Shown: positions 49,164-57,891, counted from the first letter of the stretch. The stretch is DNA of 64,000 bases from Marixanthomonas sp. SCSIO 43207 (GCF_019904255.1 NZ_CP063203.1:62001-126000); one strand, 5' to 3'. Notes: generated by a model from the letters alone, not told the origin. Translations and numbers: made by a program.

Positions 49164-49745
49164 TTATTGTCCTATAACAACTTTTGGGAATCTAATGATT
49201 TTTTCACCAAGAGTATATCCCTTTTCAATTACATCAATTATTTTTCCTTTAAGATCGTCTGATGGAGCCGGAATTTGTGTTACCGCCTCGTGAAGTTCTG
49301 CGTCAAAAGTATCACCTTGTTTAACTTCCATTGGCTCTAGACCTTTGGCGCGTAAGGTTTCTTTAAGTTTGTTTTGAATGAGCTTAACTCCTTGAAGCAA
49401 ACTATCATCTTCAGACTTTTTAATTTCTTTGAGTGCGCGGTCAAAATCATCCATTACAGGTAGTAAAGATGTTATGACATCTTGACCCGCTGTTTTAAAC
49501 AATTCTACACGCTCGCGCCCTGTTCTACGCTTATAATTTTCAAATTCAGCAAAAAGACGCAAATACCGTTCTTTTTCTTTTTCAACCTCTTCTTGAAGTT
49601 TTGTTATATCGTCTTTCTCATCTGCTTCCTTTGAATTGGCAGTATCAGCATTTTTAACTTGCTGTTCCTGCTCTTGTGTTGCTACGTTTTCGTCAACAAC
49701 CTTCTCTTTTTTGGTTTTATTTTTCTTGCTCATAAATGAGTTCAT
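49164..49745 (-). CDS. grpE: Nucleotide exchange factor GrpE
   Basis: This 193-residue protein has an acidic, disordered N-terminus (KKEKVVDENVATQEQEQ), a long coiled-coil helix (LQEEVEKEKERYLRLFAEFENYKRRTGRERVELF) and the C-terminal beta domain ending GYTLGEKIIRFPKVVIGQ. It exchanges ADP for ATP on DnaK. Among the candidate starts, ATG 49745 has the A-rich upstream stretch usual for the phylum; 49733 is also possible, while the TTG at 49787 lies upstream of the -7 box and is rejected. It is in an operon with dnaJ. Confidence 0.93.
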   Translation of the reverse strand: MNSFMSKKNKTKKEKVVDENVATQEQEQQVKNADTANSKEADEKDDITKLQEEVEKEKERYLRLFAEFENYKRRTGRERVELFKTAGQDVITSLLPVMDDFDRALKEIKKSEDDSLLQGVKLIQNKLKETLRAKGLEPMEVKQGDTFDAELHEAVTQIPAPSDDLKGKIIDVIEKGYTLGEKIIRFPKVVIGQ

Positions 49746-49767
49746 TTTTAATTTTTTCAGAAAGGTG

Positions 49768-49775
49768 CAAAAGTA
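49768..49775 (-). promoter_or_regulatory. Putative -7 box TACTTTTG of grpE-dnaJ
   Basis: Minus strand TACTTTTG (49775 to 49768), 23 bp before the chosen ATG. TTTTGAC-like repeats around 49790-49805 could supply the -33 element. Confidence 0.5.
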
Positions 49776-49853
49776 CTGCCATTTCAATCAAAATGTCAAA
49801 ATGTCATCGATTATTTTTAATAATTATTTAAGAATAAAGAAACTTACAACTTC

Positions 49854-49861
49854 TATTTTTG
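49854..49861 (+). promoter_or_regulatory. Putative -7 box TATTTTTG of the YceI lipoprotein gene
   Basis: TATTTTTG lies 29 bp before the ATG. It is divergent from the grpE promoter, about 80 bp apart. Confidence 0.5.
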
Positions 49862-49889
49862 CAAAACATAAATTCACAAACTTTAAATT

Positions 49890-50555
49890 ATGAAAAAAAC
49901 CATCATTAATACTGCTTTAATTGCTGTTATGGCTTTTGGAGCTGTAGCTTGTAACAATAGCAACAAAGAAGCAAAAACATCTGAAGCTAAAGAAGCTGCA
50001 GAAGCTACACAAGAAGCTGTTGATTATTCAGTAGACACACAAGCATCTACTATTAAATGGAAAGGTGAAAAACCAACCGGAAGCCACAATGGATTTGTAA
50101 ACTTATCTCAAGGAACTCTTTCTGTAAAAGATAACGTTATTGAAGCCGGAAATTTTACTATCGATATGAACTCTATCACAGATGAAGACTTAGAAGGTGA
50201 AAAAAAGGCAAATCTTGAAGCGCACTTAAAAGGTACAGTTGAAGGTCAAGAAGGAGACTTTTTTAACGTAAATAAATATCCTACAGCAACGTTTGAATTA
50301 ACTGGAGCTGAAGCAATGGGAGATCACACTATGGTAAAAGGTAATCTTACTATAAAAGACCAAACCAACCATATTGAGTTTCCTGCAAATATTACTATGG
50401 ATGCAGATAAAGTAACTATTGAAAGTAAAACCTTTAGCATTGACAGAACAAAATGGAATGTAAACTACGGTTCAAAATCTGTATTTGACAACCTTGGTGA
50501 TAAATTTATCAACGATGAAATTGAATTAACCATTTCATTAGTTGCAAAAAAGTAA
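49890..50555 (+). CDS. YceI-like family lipoprotein
   Basis: This 221-residue protein has a lipoprotein signal peptide ending at GAVACN (Cys21). After an Ala/Glu-rich spacer (EAKEAAEATQEAVD), the YceI lipocalin-like barrel follows: STIKWKGEKPTGSHNGFVNL, GNFTIDMNSIT, FFNVNKYPTATFEL, GNLTIKDQTNHIEFPANI and FSIDRTKWNVNYGS. YceI proteins bind isoprenoid or other lipids and are often stress-induced. It is monocistronic, with promoter and terminator both visible. Confidence 0.9.
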   Translation: MKKTIINTALIAVMAFGAVACNNSNKEAKTSEAKEAAEATQEAVDYSVDTQASTIKWKGEKPTGSHNGFVNLSQGTLSVKDNVIEAGNFTIDMNSITDEDLEGEKKANLEAHLKGTVEGQEGDFFNVNKYPTATFELTGAEAMGDHTMVKGNLTIKDQTNHIEFPANITMDADKVTIESKTFSIDRTKWNVNYGSKSVFDNLGDKFINDEIELTISLVAKK

Positions 50556-50577
50556 ATCTGAAAAGATTTTTATAACA

Positions 50578-50606
50578 GAAAAGCGGTCTTAACGACCGCT
50601 TTTTTT
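50578..50606. terminator. Terminator hairpin between convergent genes
   Basis: AAAGCGGTC pairs with GACCGCTTT, followed by a run of T on the plus strand. The A-rich sequence on the other side makes it usable for the convergent epimerase gene as well. Confidence 0.85.
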
Positions 50607-51507
50607 ATAATAAATCTTTAATAGCCGGTACTACATTTACATACCGAAATTTATATCCTTTTTCTTCTATCTTCTTAGAACTTACCAATTGCCCTTTGGT
50701 AACCAAAATTGCCATTTCTCCCAAAACCAAACGCAATACAAAAGCCGGTACATTTGGCAGCCACAAATCTTTATCTAAATATGAGGCAACTTTTTTGGTC
50801 ATTTTTTCATTGGTAACAGGGCTTGGAGCTGTTGCATTATACACACCTTGTAAACCATTTTTTAGAATGTATAAATAAATACAAACAATATCTTCTAAGT
50901 GAATCCAAGACATCCATTGCTTTCCACTTGCTAACGGAGCGCCAAAACCTTTTTCAATAGGTTTTACCAATTTCGGAAATGCTCCTTCATTTTCTGCTAG
51001 CACTACTCCTGTACGAACCTTTGCAACCCGAATATCTAAATCTTTAAATTGATCTGCAGCTGCTTCCCATTTTTGAACAACTTCTGCCAAAAAAGTAGTA
51101 TCAACTGCATCATCATTTTCAGTGTAAAGTCTAGATTCGCTATTAGGATAAATGCTTACTCCACTCGCCGAAATAAAATGCTGTACTTCATTTTTAGTAT
51201 TCTGAAGTGTTTTATAAAGTAGGTTTGCTGTTTTTACTCGGCTTTCAATTATAGTTTTCTTATAACTTTTGGTCCATCGTTTTGATATTGAAGCACCAAC
51301 CAAATGAATTATGGTGGTAACATCTTTAAATGCATTTATATCAATTTCGTCGTTATAAGGATCCCAATAATAACCGTTGTAATTAGGCTTATTTTCAAAT
51401 TTTTCTTTACTGGTAGTCAGGTAGTTTACGGCAATTCCTGCTCGATTACATTCTTTTGTTAAGTGTGTTCCTATTAGTCCTGTGGCACCCGTTATCAATA
51501 CTTTCAT
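50605..51507 (-). CDS. TIGR01777-family NAD(P)-dependent epimerase-like protein (SDR39U1/YfcH-like)
   Basis: This 300-residue protein starts MKVLITGATGLIGTHLTKEC with the NAD(P)-binding glycine motif GATGLIG, then GASISKRWTKSYKKTIIESRV, SASGVSIYP, RTGVVLAENEGAFPKLV and WIHLEDIV. These are the distinctive motifs of the TIGR01777/SulA-like family (an SDR with a DUF1731 end domain). The end VTKGQLVSSKKIEEKGYKF is typical. Substrate unknown. The upstream 118 bp show nothing recognisable. Confidence 0.9.
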   Translation of the reverse strand: MKVLITGATGLIGTHLTKECNRAGIAVNYLTTSKEKFENKPNYNGYYWDPYNDEIDINAFKDVTTIIHLVGASISKRWTKSYKKTIIESRVKTANLLYKTLQNTKNEVQHFISASGVSIYPNSESRLYTENDDAVDTTFLAEVVQKWEAAADQFKDLDIRVAKVRTGVVLAENEGAFPKLVKPIEKGFGAPLASGKQWMSWIHLEDIVCIYLYILKNGLQGVYNATAPSPVTNEKMTKKVASYLDKDLWLPNVPAFVLRLVLGEMAILVTKGQLVSSKKIEEKGYKFRYVNVVPAIKDLL

Positions 51508-51625
51508 AAATCCAATATCTTCTTCTTTTCTTGCAATTATTTAAATTTAATGGATAGGCGCTACAATGACAAGACACTTAACGCAATATTAAGATAGGTA
51601 ATAAAAAAATTAAGGTTTAAGAAAG

Positions 51626-52294
51626 TTATTTTTTGGTAGCTCGTAACATTTCTCTTTTCCCTGGAGGTCCCGGCAAACGTTCAACGTTAAAACCTACAGT
51701 TTGCATATTTCTACGTACGCTTCCTTTTGCAGAATAGGTTACCAAAATACCATCTTTTTTTAAAGCATGATACATTTTCTGAAATATCTCAACCGTCCAT
51801 AAATCTGGTTGAACTCTAGCACCAAAAGCATCAAAATAAATTATATGATATGTATGTTCATCTTTTATTTCTGAAAAAAATTGATTTCGCTTTGTTAAGG
51901 TAAAATTTGAATCTATTAAAGTTTGTTCTTCCCATTTTGAAGTATGGAACTTTTTAAACGTTTCTTCTGGAGTGGCAAGAAGTTGTGGATAATTAAGCGC
52001 TTCTATTTCTTCTGAAGCTACTGGGTAGGCTTCTACTCCAGTATAATTAATGGTGCAGTTTGAGTTTTTGTTTTCTAGATAACTTAAATAAGCGTTTAAC
52101 CCTGTACCAAAGCCTATTTCTAATATAAACACCTCATTAAGAAGAGTGGTTTCTACAAAATATTGTAGACCCGAGGTGATAAACACATGCTTAGCTTCGG
52201 CAATTGCACCGTGTTTTGAGTGGTATTGTTCATTCCATTCCGGAAGATGGATTGTTATAGATCCATCTCCGGTTTTTAGGAATTTACGTTTCAT
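51626..52294 (-). CDS. mnmD: tRNA 5-methylaminomethyl-2-thiouridine methyltransferase MnmD
   Basis: This 222-residue protein resembles the methyltransferase half of MnmC, acting as a free-standing enzyme as in Bacteroidota. It shows MKRKFLKTGDGSITIHLPEWNEQYHSKHGA-like N-terminal features (in parts), FILEIGFGTGLNAYLSY (SAM motif I), IIYFDAFGARVQPDLWT and YSAKGSVRRNMQTVGF followed by GPPGKREMLRA. It methylates the wobble uridine aminomethyl group in tRNA. The DUF4920 gene ends with no gap upstream of its start, so they share a transcript. Confidence 0.92.
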   Translation of the reverse strand: MKRKFLKTGDGSITIHLPEWNEQYHSKHGAIAEAKHVFITSGLQYFVETTLLNEVFILEIGFGTGLNAYLSYLENKNSNCTINYTGVEAYPVASEEIEALNYPQLLATPEETFKKFHTSKWEEQTLIDSNFTLTKRNQFFSEIKDEHTYHIIYFDAFGARVQPDLWTVEIFQKMYHALKKDGILVTYSAKGSVRRNMQTVGFNVERLPGPPGKREMLRATKK

Positions 52295-52840
52295 TTATTG
52301 CTTTTCTGCAGTCTCAGGTAATAACACACCGTGCGATAAGAAAGCGTAAGTAAGTTCTGGCTCTTTTATTTCGGCAATTTCTTCTTCGCTTTTACCGGCA
52401 TCTTTTGCAAAGTGTTTAAGATCTTCCACGCTTGTTTTTTCAACATATGCTTTTCCGGCAACGATTACCTCATCACTAGCAATGTCTTTTGGCATAAAAA
52501 ATCCGTAGTCTTTAAACTTTACAAAAGCTTCGTCTTCATTTCCTATGTCCAAACGCATCCAGCATCCTTTTTTCTGGCAAACTGAATTTACTTTTGAGCG
52601 AAATTTCACATCAATAGTATCACCTACTTTCATACTTTCATATTTCGCTTTCATTTCAGAAGCCGTTAAAACCTCCTTATCATCTATTTGTTCACCAAAA
52701 GATTGGTAAGCAAGTTCATTACTTGTTTCGGTTGTTTGCTCTGCAACTGTAGTGTCATTTTCAGCAGCTTCGTTCTTTTTATTTTCATTACAACTTACGG
52801 CTATAAAAAGCACAAAAACAGCAAATATTAAGTTTTTCAT
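52295..52840 (-). CDS. DUF4920 lipoprotein
   Basis: This 181-residue protein has lipoprotein signal MKNLIFAVFVLFIAVSC (Cys17), a linker rich in Glu/Thr, and the DUF4920 domain: YQSFGEQIDDKEVLTASEM, VKFRSKVNSVCQKKGCWMRLDIG and FKDYGFFMPKDI. The CQKKGCW motif is a conserved cysteine pair that might bind metal, as in related OB-fold proteins. It is in an operon with mnmD (no gap), although a functional link is not obvious. Divergent from ilvE. Confidence 0.88.
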   Translation of the reverse strand: MKNLIFAVFVLFIAVSCNENKKNEAAENDTTVAEQTTETSNELAYQSFGEQIDDKEVLTASEMKAKYESMKVGDTIDVKFRSKVNSVCQKKGCWMRLDIGNEDEAFVKFKDYGFFMPKDIASDEVIVAGKAYVEKTSVEDLKHFAKDAGKSEEEIAEIKEPELTYAFLSHGVLLPETAEKQ

Positions 52841-52922
52841 AATTTATTTTTCAGAAATTAATTGTATATTATAGTTCTGCAATTTTAAGCAATTTTTACG
52901 TTTTTATCGACTATTTTTTAAC

Positions 52923-52930
52923 TAATTTTG
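52923..52930 (+). promoter_or_regulatory. Putative -7 box TAATTTTG of ilvE
   Basis: TAATTTTG matches TAnnTTTG. The TTG at 52928, which opens a longer reading frame, is part of this box, so the ATG at 52949 is the real start. Confidence 0.55.
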
Positions 52931-52948
52931 ACAGCTAAACATCCTATC

Positions 52949-54019
52949 ATGAGTATAACAGTTAACGAACATATTAAAATTGAAAAAATTAAAAAATCTA
53001 AAATAAGCCAAGTAGATTTTGATAATTTAACGTTTGGTCAAAATTTTACAGATTATATGTTCGAGTGTGATTATAAAGACGGAAAATGGTATAATCCTAC
53101 AATTAAACCTTATGGAAATTTAACCCTATCTCCTGCAACTAAAGTATTTCACTACGGACAAGCTGTTTTTGAAGGAATGAAAGCATATAAAGATGATAAT
53201 GGAGATGTGTTTTTGTTTCGTCCTGAAGAGAACTTTAACCGCATAAACAAGTCATCAAAACGGATGGCTATACCTGAATTTCCTAGAGAATATTTTTTTG
53301 AAGCATTGCATACTCTCGTTCAGCTAGATAAAAACTGGGTTCAGGCCGGTGAAGGCAACTCATTATATATAAGACCATTTGCAATGGCAACAGAGGTTGG
53401 TGTTTCTGCAGCTCCTTCTAGCGAATATAAATTTATGATTATTATGGCTCCTGCTCAAGCATATTATACTGGAGACGTAAGAGTTGTAATTGCTGAACAT
53501 TTTAGCCGTTCTGCAGATGGTGGTGTTGGCTTTGCAAAAGCAGCGGGTAATTATGGAGCTCAGTTTTATCCTACTAATCTGGCTCGAGAAAAAGGATTTC
53601 AACAAGTAATCTGGACAGATGCAAATGAGCATAGATATCTTGAAGAAGCAGGTACTATGAATGTATTTTTCAGAATTAATGACACTTTAATTACAGCTCC
53701 AACAAGTGATAGAATTTTGGATGGTGTTACTAGAAAAAGTGTACTTAAACTTGCTGAACATAACAACATAAAAACTGAAGTAAGACGAATTGAAGTTTCT
53801 GAATTGGTTAAAGCTGCCGAGGATGGTTCGTTAAAAGAAATTTTTGGAGCCGGTACTGCAGCCGTGATAAGCCCTGTAAGCGCATTTAGCTATAAAGAAA
53901 CGGTATATGACGTACCAAAACAAGATGATAGTTTTGCAAAACGCTTTAAGAAAGAAATGATGGATATTCAACAAAATAGAGCCGAAGATCCTTTTGGATG
54001 GCGATATCCTATTGCTTAA
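52949..54019 (+). CDS. ilvE: Branched-chain amino-acid aminotransferase
   Basis: This 356-residue class IV PLP aminotransferase interconverts Leu/Ile/Val and their 2-keto acids with 2-oxoglutarate. Visible are FHYGQAVFEGMKAY, LFRPEENFNRIN, YIRPFAMATEVGVSAAPSSEY, the PLP-lysine region GVGFAKAAGNYGAQF, EAGTMNVFFRIND and ILDGVTRKSVL, and FGAGTAAVISPV. This matches the longer eukaryote-like IlvE type found in many Bacteroidota. It is monocistronic with a -7 box and a terminator. Confidence 0.95.
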   Translation: MSITVNEHIKIEKIKKSKISQVDFDNLTFGQNFTDYMFECDYKDGKWYNPTIKPYGNLTLSPATKVFHYGQAVFEGMKAYKDDNGDVFLFRPEENFNRINKSSKRMAIPEFPREYFFEALHTLVQLDKNWVQAGEGNSLYIRPFAMATEVGVSAAPSSEYKFMIIMAPAQAYYTGDVRVVIAEHFSRSADGGVGFAKAAGNYGAQFYPTNLAREKGFQQVIWTDANEHRYLEEAGTMNVFFRINDTLITAPTSDRILDGVTRKSVLKLAEHNNIKTEVRRIEVSELVKAAEDGSLKEIFGAGTAAVISPVSAFSYKETVYDVPKQDDSFAKRFKKEMMDIQQNRAEDPFGWRYPIA

Positions 54020-54024
54020 CACTC

Positions 54025-54058
54025 AAAAAAGGCCGAAAATATTTTTCGGCCTTTTTTT
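54025..54058. terminator. Bidirectional terminator hairpin between ilvE and the MazG-like gene
   Basis: AAAAAAGGCCGAAAA pairs with TTTTCGGCCTTTTTT. A-run on one side and T-run on the other serve both convergent genes; it overlaps the stop region of the MazG-like gene by two bases. Confidence 0.88.
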
Positions 54059-54443
54059 ATTTGTCTAGAATAGCTTGTATGTCTGGTTTAAAATATTCAG
54101 GTCCTTTTAAAACCTTTCCATCTTCTCTGTAAATAGGTTTTCCATCTGCACCCAACTTACTCATATTACTGCGTTGTATTTCATTAAAAACTTCTTCAAT
54201 TTTATTTTGCATGCCGTGTTCAATGATGGTTCCGCATAAAATATAAAGCATATCTCCCAACGCATCTGCCACTTCAACTAAGTCATTATTATTGGCAGCT
54301 TCTAGATATTCTTCGTTTTCTTCACGCATTAACTTATAGCGTAGTAAGTTTTTTTCTTTTCCTAAATCTGCTGTTGGAGTATCTTTTTTTCCCAAACCAA
54401 ATGTGTCATGAAATTTGGTAACTGCAGCAATATTGTTCTTCAT
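54057..54443 (-). CDS. MazG/PRA-PH-type nucleotide pyrophosphohydrolase
   Basis: This 128-residue all-alpha protein has the metal-binding EExxE...ExxD arrangement: KLMREENEEYLEAA, then LVEVADALGDMLYI. The family hydrolyses nucleoside triphosphates to monophosphates and pyrophosphate. A C-terminal part (KLGADGKPIYREDGKVLKGPEYFKPDI) is typical of the short phage/bacterial members similar to phosphoribosyl-ATP pyrophosphohydrolase. The natural substrate cannot be told by eye. It is divergent from a small membrane protein gene; a dyad lies between them. Confidence 0.82.
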   Translation of the reverse strand: MKNNIAAVTKFHDTFGLGKKDTPTADLGKEKNLLRYKLMREENEEYLEAANNNDLVEVADALGDMLYILCGTIIEHGMQNKIEEVFNEIQRSNMSKLGADGKPIYREDGKVLKGPEYFKPDIQAILDK

Positions 54444-54463
54444 ATTAGTAAGTTTAATTGTAT

Positions 54464-54479
54464 TTTTACACTTGTAAAA
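54464..54479. promoter_or_regulatory. Dyad TTTTACA-CT-TGTAAAA in a divergent promoter region
   Basis: A perfect 7-bp dyad is centred in the 46-bp space between the MazG-like gene (minus) and the small membrane protein gene (plus). Such a compact site could be an operator governing both. Confidence 0.35.
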
Positions 54480-54489
54480 TTACATAAAT

Positions 54490-54678
54490 ATGTTCAGTAC
54501 CGGTCAATGGATTTTTGCAGCTATCTTTGCAATAGGTTTTATATTAATTATGCTTTACAGCTATCGAAGAGATAAAAAACTACATAAAAAATACTACAAA
54601 GGAAGTCTCTGGATCTTGATTGGCTTTATTGTTTTTATTCTTCTTCTTTTAGCAATTAAAACATACATAAAGGGCTAA
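54490..54678 (+). CDS. Small two-helix membrane protein
   Basis: This 62-residue protein opens MFSTGQWIFAAIFAIGFILI, continuing through LMLYS (helix 1), then a basic loop RRDKKLHKKYYKG and helix 2 WILIGFIVFILLLLAIKTYI. Topology is a hairpin with a positive cytoplasmic loop. The family is conserved in flavobacteria as far as I recall, with no known function. It is followed by its own terminator and is divergent from the MazG-like gene. Confidence 0.65.
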   Translation: MFSTGQWIFAAIFAIGFILIMLYSYRRDKKLHKKYYKGSLWILIGFIVFILLLLAIKTYIKG

Positions 54679-54721
54679 TTTACAACTCATAACACTTACA
54701 TCTTTAAAATATTTTTCTTAC

Positions 54722-54750
54722 AAAAAATACCCAATAAAGGGTATTTTTTT
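54722..54750 (+). terminator. Rho-independent terminator after the small membrane protein gene
   Basis: AAAAAATACCC pairs with GGGTATTTTTT around AATAAA, followed by Ts. Confidence 0.85.
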
Positions 54751-54766
54751 GTGCTTTATCGAATCT

Positions 54767-54774
54767 TAGATTTG
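54767..54774 (+). promoter_or_regulatory. Putative -7 box TAGATTTG
   Basis: TAGATTTG lies 31 bp before the lipoprotein ATG; TTTG at 54748-54751 could be the -33 part, though spacing (15 bp) is short. Confidence 0.4.
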
Positions 54775-54804
54775 CTGAAACAACTAAACCAAATTTTTAT
54801 AATT

Positions 54805-55638
54805 ATGAAAAATTTAAAGTATGTATTGCCCCTATTCTTACTTTTTGCCCTTGTATTTGTTTCCTGTGAAGAAGAAGAATCCCCTACAAGAGAGGAAGAA
54901 GAAATTGAAGTAAATACCACTTCTATAATTCCGTCAACAACCAACGGTAGGCCAAATAATGTTTTAGGATGCATAGAGATTAATAGTAGGATTACCACTA
55001 TAGAGGTGTGGGACCACGGTCAAATAGATGGTGATATTGTTTCTATTATTGCCAATAACGAACGAATTATTGACGAGCAAGTATTAGACGGTCCCAATAA
55101 CCCAATAGTTGTAGATTATGACTTTTCAAACAACGGATTTAATTTTGTGACACTATACGCACACAACCTAGGAGACATTCCTCCAAACACGTGTACTATT
55201 GCAATTAATGGTGAAGAATTTGTACTAGCTGCAAATCAAGAAGCAAATGGCGCTATTAATGTTGTGGTAACCGGATATGATGTTTTTTGCAGTGATGCAG
55301 ATGGAAACAATGGAGGCGGTGATGACGACGGTGGAGGCAACGATGATGGCGGAGGAAATGGTGACGGCGGTGGCTCTGGAAAAGGAGACTTTAAATTTTG
55401 GATAGGAGAAGATTTTGGCTGCGGAAATATAAGTGTAACTGTAGAAGGAGTAGGTTCTTCAACTATCAACGGGTATTTTACTACAACACCTGATTGCTCA
55501 AACACAAATGCAGGAGGTAACTTTAATAATCTATCTCCAGGAAACTATAGCTTTTCTGCCAATTGTACAGATTACAGCTGGTCTGGATCTATGACCGTTA
55601 CCGAAGACGTCTGCACAACTTTAAGACTAACTTTATAA
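54805..55638 (+). CDS. Exported lipoprotein with a Gly/Asp/Asn linker
   Basis: This 277-residue protein has lipoprotein signal MKNLKYVLPLFLLFALVFVSC (residues 1-21), then an acidic stretch and an Ig-like or beta-rich N-terminal part (about 40-170). A linker of repeated GGGDD/GGGND units (DDDGGGNDDGGGNGDGGGSG) follows, and a second beta-rich domain at the C-terminus contains cysteines (FGCGNISVTVEG, TPDCSNTN, NCTDYSWSG, EDVCTTL). The start ATG 54805 is chosen because the GTG at 54751 lies upstream of the -7 box. Surface-exposed lipoprotein of unknown function; the cysteine-rich end could bind a surface partner. Confidence 0.75.
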   Translation: MKNLKYVLPLFLLFALVFVSCEEEESPTREEEEIEVNTTSIIPSTTNGRPNNVLGCIEINSRITTIEVWDHGQIDGDIVSIIANNERIIDEQVLDGPNNPIVVDYDFSNNGFNFVTLYAHNLGDIPPNTCTIAINGEEFVLAANQEANGAINVVVTGYDVFCSDADGNNGGGDDDGGGNDDGGGNGDGGGSGKGDFKFWIGEDFGCGNISVTVEGVGSSTINGYFTTTPDCSNTNAGGNFNNLSPGNYSFSANCTDYSWSGSMTVTEDVCTTLRLTL

Positions 55639-55680
55639 ATCAACAAAATAACTAACCAAGTTTTGTTTCGTATTTATATG

Positions 55681-55710
55681 AAAAAACCTCCCTTTTGTAG
55701 GGAGGTTTTT
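55681..55710. terminator. Bidirectional terminator between the lipoprotein and DPP III genes
   Basis: AAAAACCTCCC pairs with GGGAGGTTTTT; A-run and T-run on both sides serve both convergent genes. Confidence 0.88.
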
Positions 55711-55733
55711 AATTTTAACACCAAAAAATTAAA

Positions 55734-57770
55734 TTAATTTTCTGTTGGTAAGTTTGAGTAGTTTTTAGAATACATCAACATTTGCTCTTCAAAAGAAGCA
55801 GGCTGTTCGATACTGAAACTTTCAATTTCGCCAGCGTCATTCATACTAGGAACAAGTACAGGATTTACAAAACCACTATATGGAGCAGATTTAAACTTAC
55901 TGTTTCTCTGTAAAACTTCTTTATGAATTTCTTGGTCTACTTTTACACCATAATCTTCAACAAGTGCTTTTGCTGCTTCATAATCACCTTCTGAAGTTAT
56001 ACGTTGTGTTTCACGTAATAATTCACCAAAAATATCACGCAGTTTTTTATAATCCTTGATATCATAATACGTTTTTCCGTCGCGTGTAACTTTTTCAATC
56101 ACACCTTCTTCTTCACCTTTTTCAAAAGCCCAAGCACTTACCCACTGGCGGTTGCGCATGTGTGCTTCTTCAACATCATCACCAAGCTCTAGACGTACTA
56201 ACTGAGTAACTAAACCATTACGAATATACCCATCATAGGCAGCCATTCCGGTTTTTTCCCAATCATCTGTAAGCCCTAATTCTTGAATTTTTGGATCCAT
56301 TAAATAATATAATCCAAATAAATCTGCACGGCCTTCCTCTATTGTAGATTTATAGCTTTTTAAAGTCTCTTTTGGTGTTCCTACGCCCGGATTAATTTGA
56401 CCAGAAGCGTGACCTATTACTTCGTGTAGTGCTGTGTGAAGTTTATCAGCGTTTTTGCCATATTTTTCTTCCAGTTCTATTTCTTTTTCGTCGTGAGCAA
56501 ACTCTTGTAAGCGTCCGCTTCCGCCGGCATTATTGTAAGAGTTAATTATATTTCCTAAAGAAACCGATTTACTTCCGTGAGCTTGACGTATCCAGTTGTT
56601 GTTTGGTAAATTTACTCCAATTGGTGTACTTGGAGATGCATCACCGGCTTCTCCGGCTACGATTACCGTTTTATAAGAAACACCTTTTACGCTGTCTTTT
56701 TTATGTTCTTCCATTAATGGAGAGTTGTCTTCAAACCACTGAGCTTCTTCTGAAAGGACAGCCATTTTTTTGGACATATCAAAATCTTTAATCTGAACGA
56801 TTGTTTCATAAGAGCCTTTATACCCTTTTGGGTCATTGTATACTTCTATAAAACCATTTATCCAGTCAATATCACCTTCTGTAGATTCTACCCAAGCTAC
56901 ACAATAATCATCCCAAGTGTCTAAGCTTCCTGTCTTGTAATATTCAATTAAAAGACCAATTGCTTTGGCTTGTTTCTCATTTTCGGCTACGCCTTTTGCT
57001 TTTTCAAGCCACTCAACAATTTTATCAATTGCTTGGCCATAAAGTCCGCCACTTTTATAGGTTTTTTCAACTAGTTTCCCGTTCTCTTTAACCAATTTTG
57101 AGTTTAAACCTTTTTCAATTGGCTCCTCTTTATTTACTTCAATAGCGCTGTAGTATTTTTCAACATCTGCGGTTGTTACATCTGGACCATAAAAGTTAAT
57201 AGCACTTTCTTTAACAATATCTGCATCTTTACTCAGGTTTACTTTTTTGGAATCTTTATCATTAAAAATCACATCAAGAGCTTCACCAGATAAGTCTGAA
57301 TTAGTTTCTTCAACCAGTTTTTGAAGGTATTCTTTATTGAAATCTGGCTTCATCTTAGCAGTGCTGTAGTGGTGATGAATTCCGTTTGAGAACCAAACTC
57401 TTTTTAAGTATGTTTCAAAGTTTTTCCAATCTTCAGAGTTTTTATCACCTTCGTAAGTAGTATATATGTTTTCTAACGCTTTTCTTATTTTTAAGTTATG
57501 GCGATAGTTTTGATCCCACATAATGTCTCTCCCTGCAAGACCGGCTTGTGTAAGGTAATACACTAATTTTTGCTTTTCAAGTGACAATTCTTCCCATCCC
57601 GGAATTTGATACCGCAAAATTTTAATATCGGCAAACTCATCTACCTGATATTCAAAATCGTCAGTTTTAACTTTAGCAACATCTTCATTAGGCTTTTCAT
57701 TTTTCTCATCTGCGCAAGAAAAAAACAACAACCCGCTGAAAGCAAGCGCTATAATAAAAGTATTTTTCAT
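55734..57770 (-). CDS. Lipoprotein dipeptidyl-peptidase III (M49 family)
   Basis: This 678-residue zinc peptidase has the M49 signature motifs HEVIGH (HEXXGH, about residue 445) and EEGRAD (about 475-480), plus NNAGGSGRL and GLVTQLVRLE. DPP III removes dipeptides from the N-terminus of oligopeptides. A lipoprotein signal peptide (MKNTFIIALAFSGLLFFSC, Cys19) indicates surface or periplasmic anchoring, unlike the cytosolic eukaryotic enzyme. The mature domain starts after an acidic linker. Promoter features are not clear. Confidence 0.92.
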   Translation of the reverse strand: MKNTFIIALAFSGLLFFSCADEKNEKPNEDVAKVKTDDFEYQVDEFADIKILRYQIPGWEELSLEKQKLVYYLTQAGLAGRDIMWDQNYRHNLKIRKALENIYTTYEGDKNSEDWKNFETYLKRVWFSNGIHHHYSTAKMKPDFNKEYLQKLVEETNSDLSGEALDVIFNDKDSKKVNLSKDADIVKESAINFYGPDVTTADVEKYYSAIEVNKEEPIEKGLNSKLVKENGKLVEKTYKSGGLYGQAIDKIVEWLEKAKGVAENEKQAKAIGLLIEYYKTGSLDTWDDYCVAWVESTEGDIDWINGFIEVYNDPKGYKGSYETIVQIKDFDMSKKMAVLSEEAQWFEDNSPLMEEHKKDSVKGVSYKTVIVAGEAGDASPSTPIGVNLPNNNWIRQAHGSKSVSLGNIINSYNNAGGSGRLQEFAHDEKEIELEEKYGKNADKLHTALHEVIGHASGQINPGVGTPKETLKSYKSTIEEGRADLFGLYYLMDPKIQELGLTDDWEKTGMAAYDGYIRNGLVTQLVRLELGDDVEEAHMRNRQWVSAWAFEKGEEEGVIEKVTRDGKTYYDIKDYKKLRDIFGELLRETQRITSEGDYEAAKALVEDYGVKVDQEIHKEVLQRNSKFKSAPYSGFVNPVLVPSMNDAGEIESFSIEQPASFEEQMLMYSKNYSNLPTEN

Positions 57771-57891
57771 TTTGTTGATTTTTTATATTTCAGCAAATGT
57801 AGCAATTTCATTTCTTCAAAGCCCATTAATGCACTATGCTATTGTGTTAAAATGATTATATTTATACTCTATAACCAACAAACTTTTGTAA

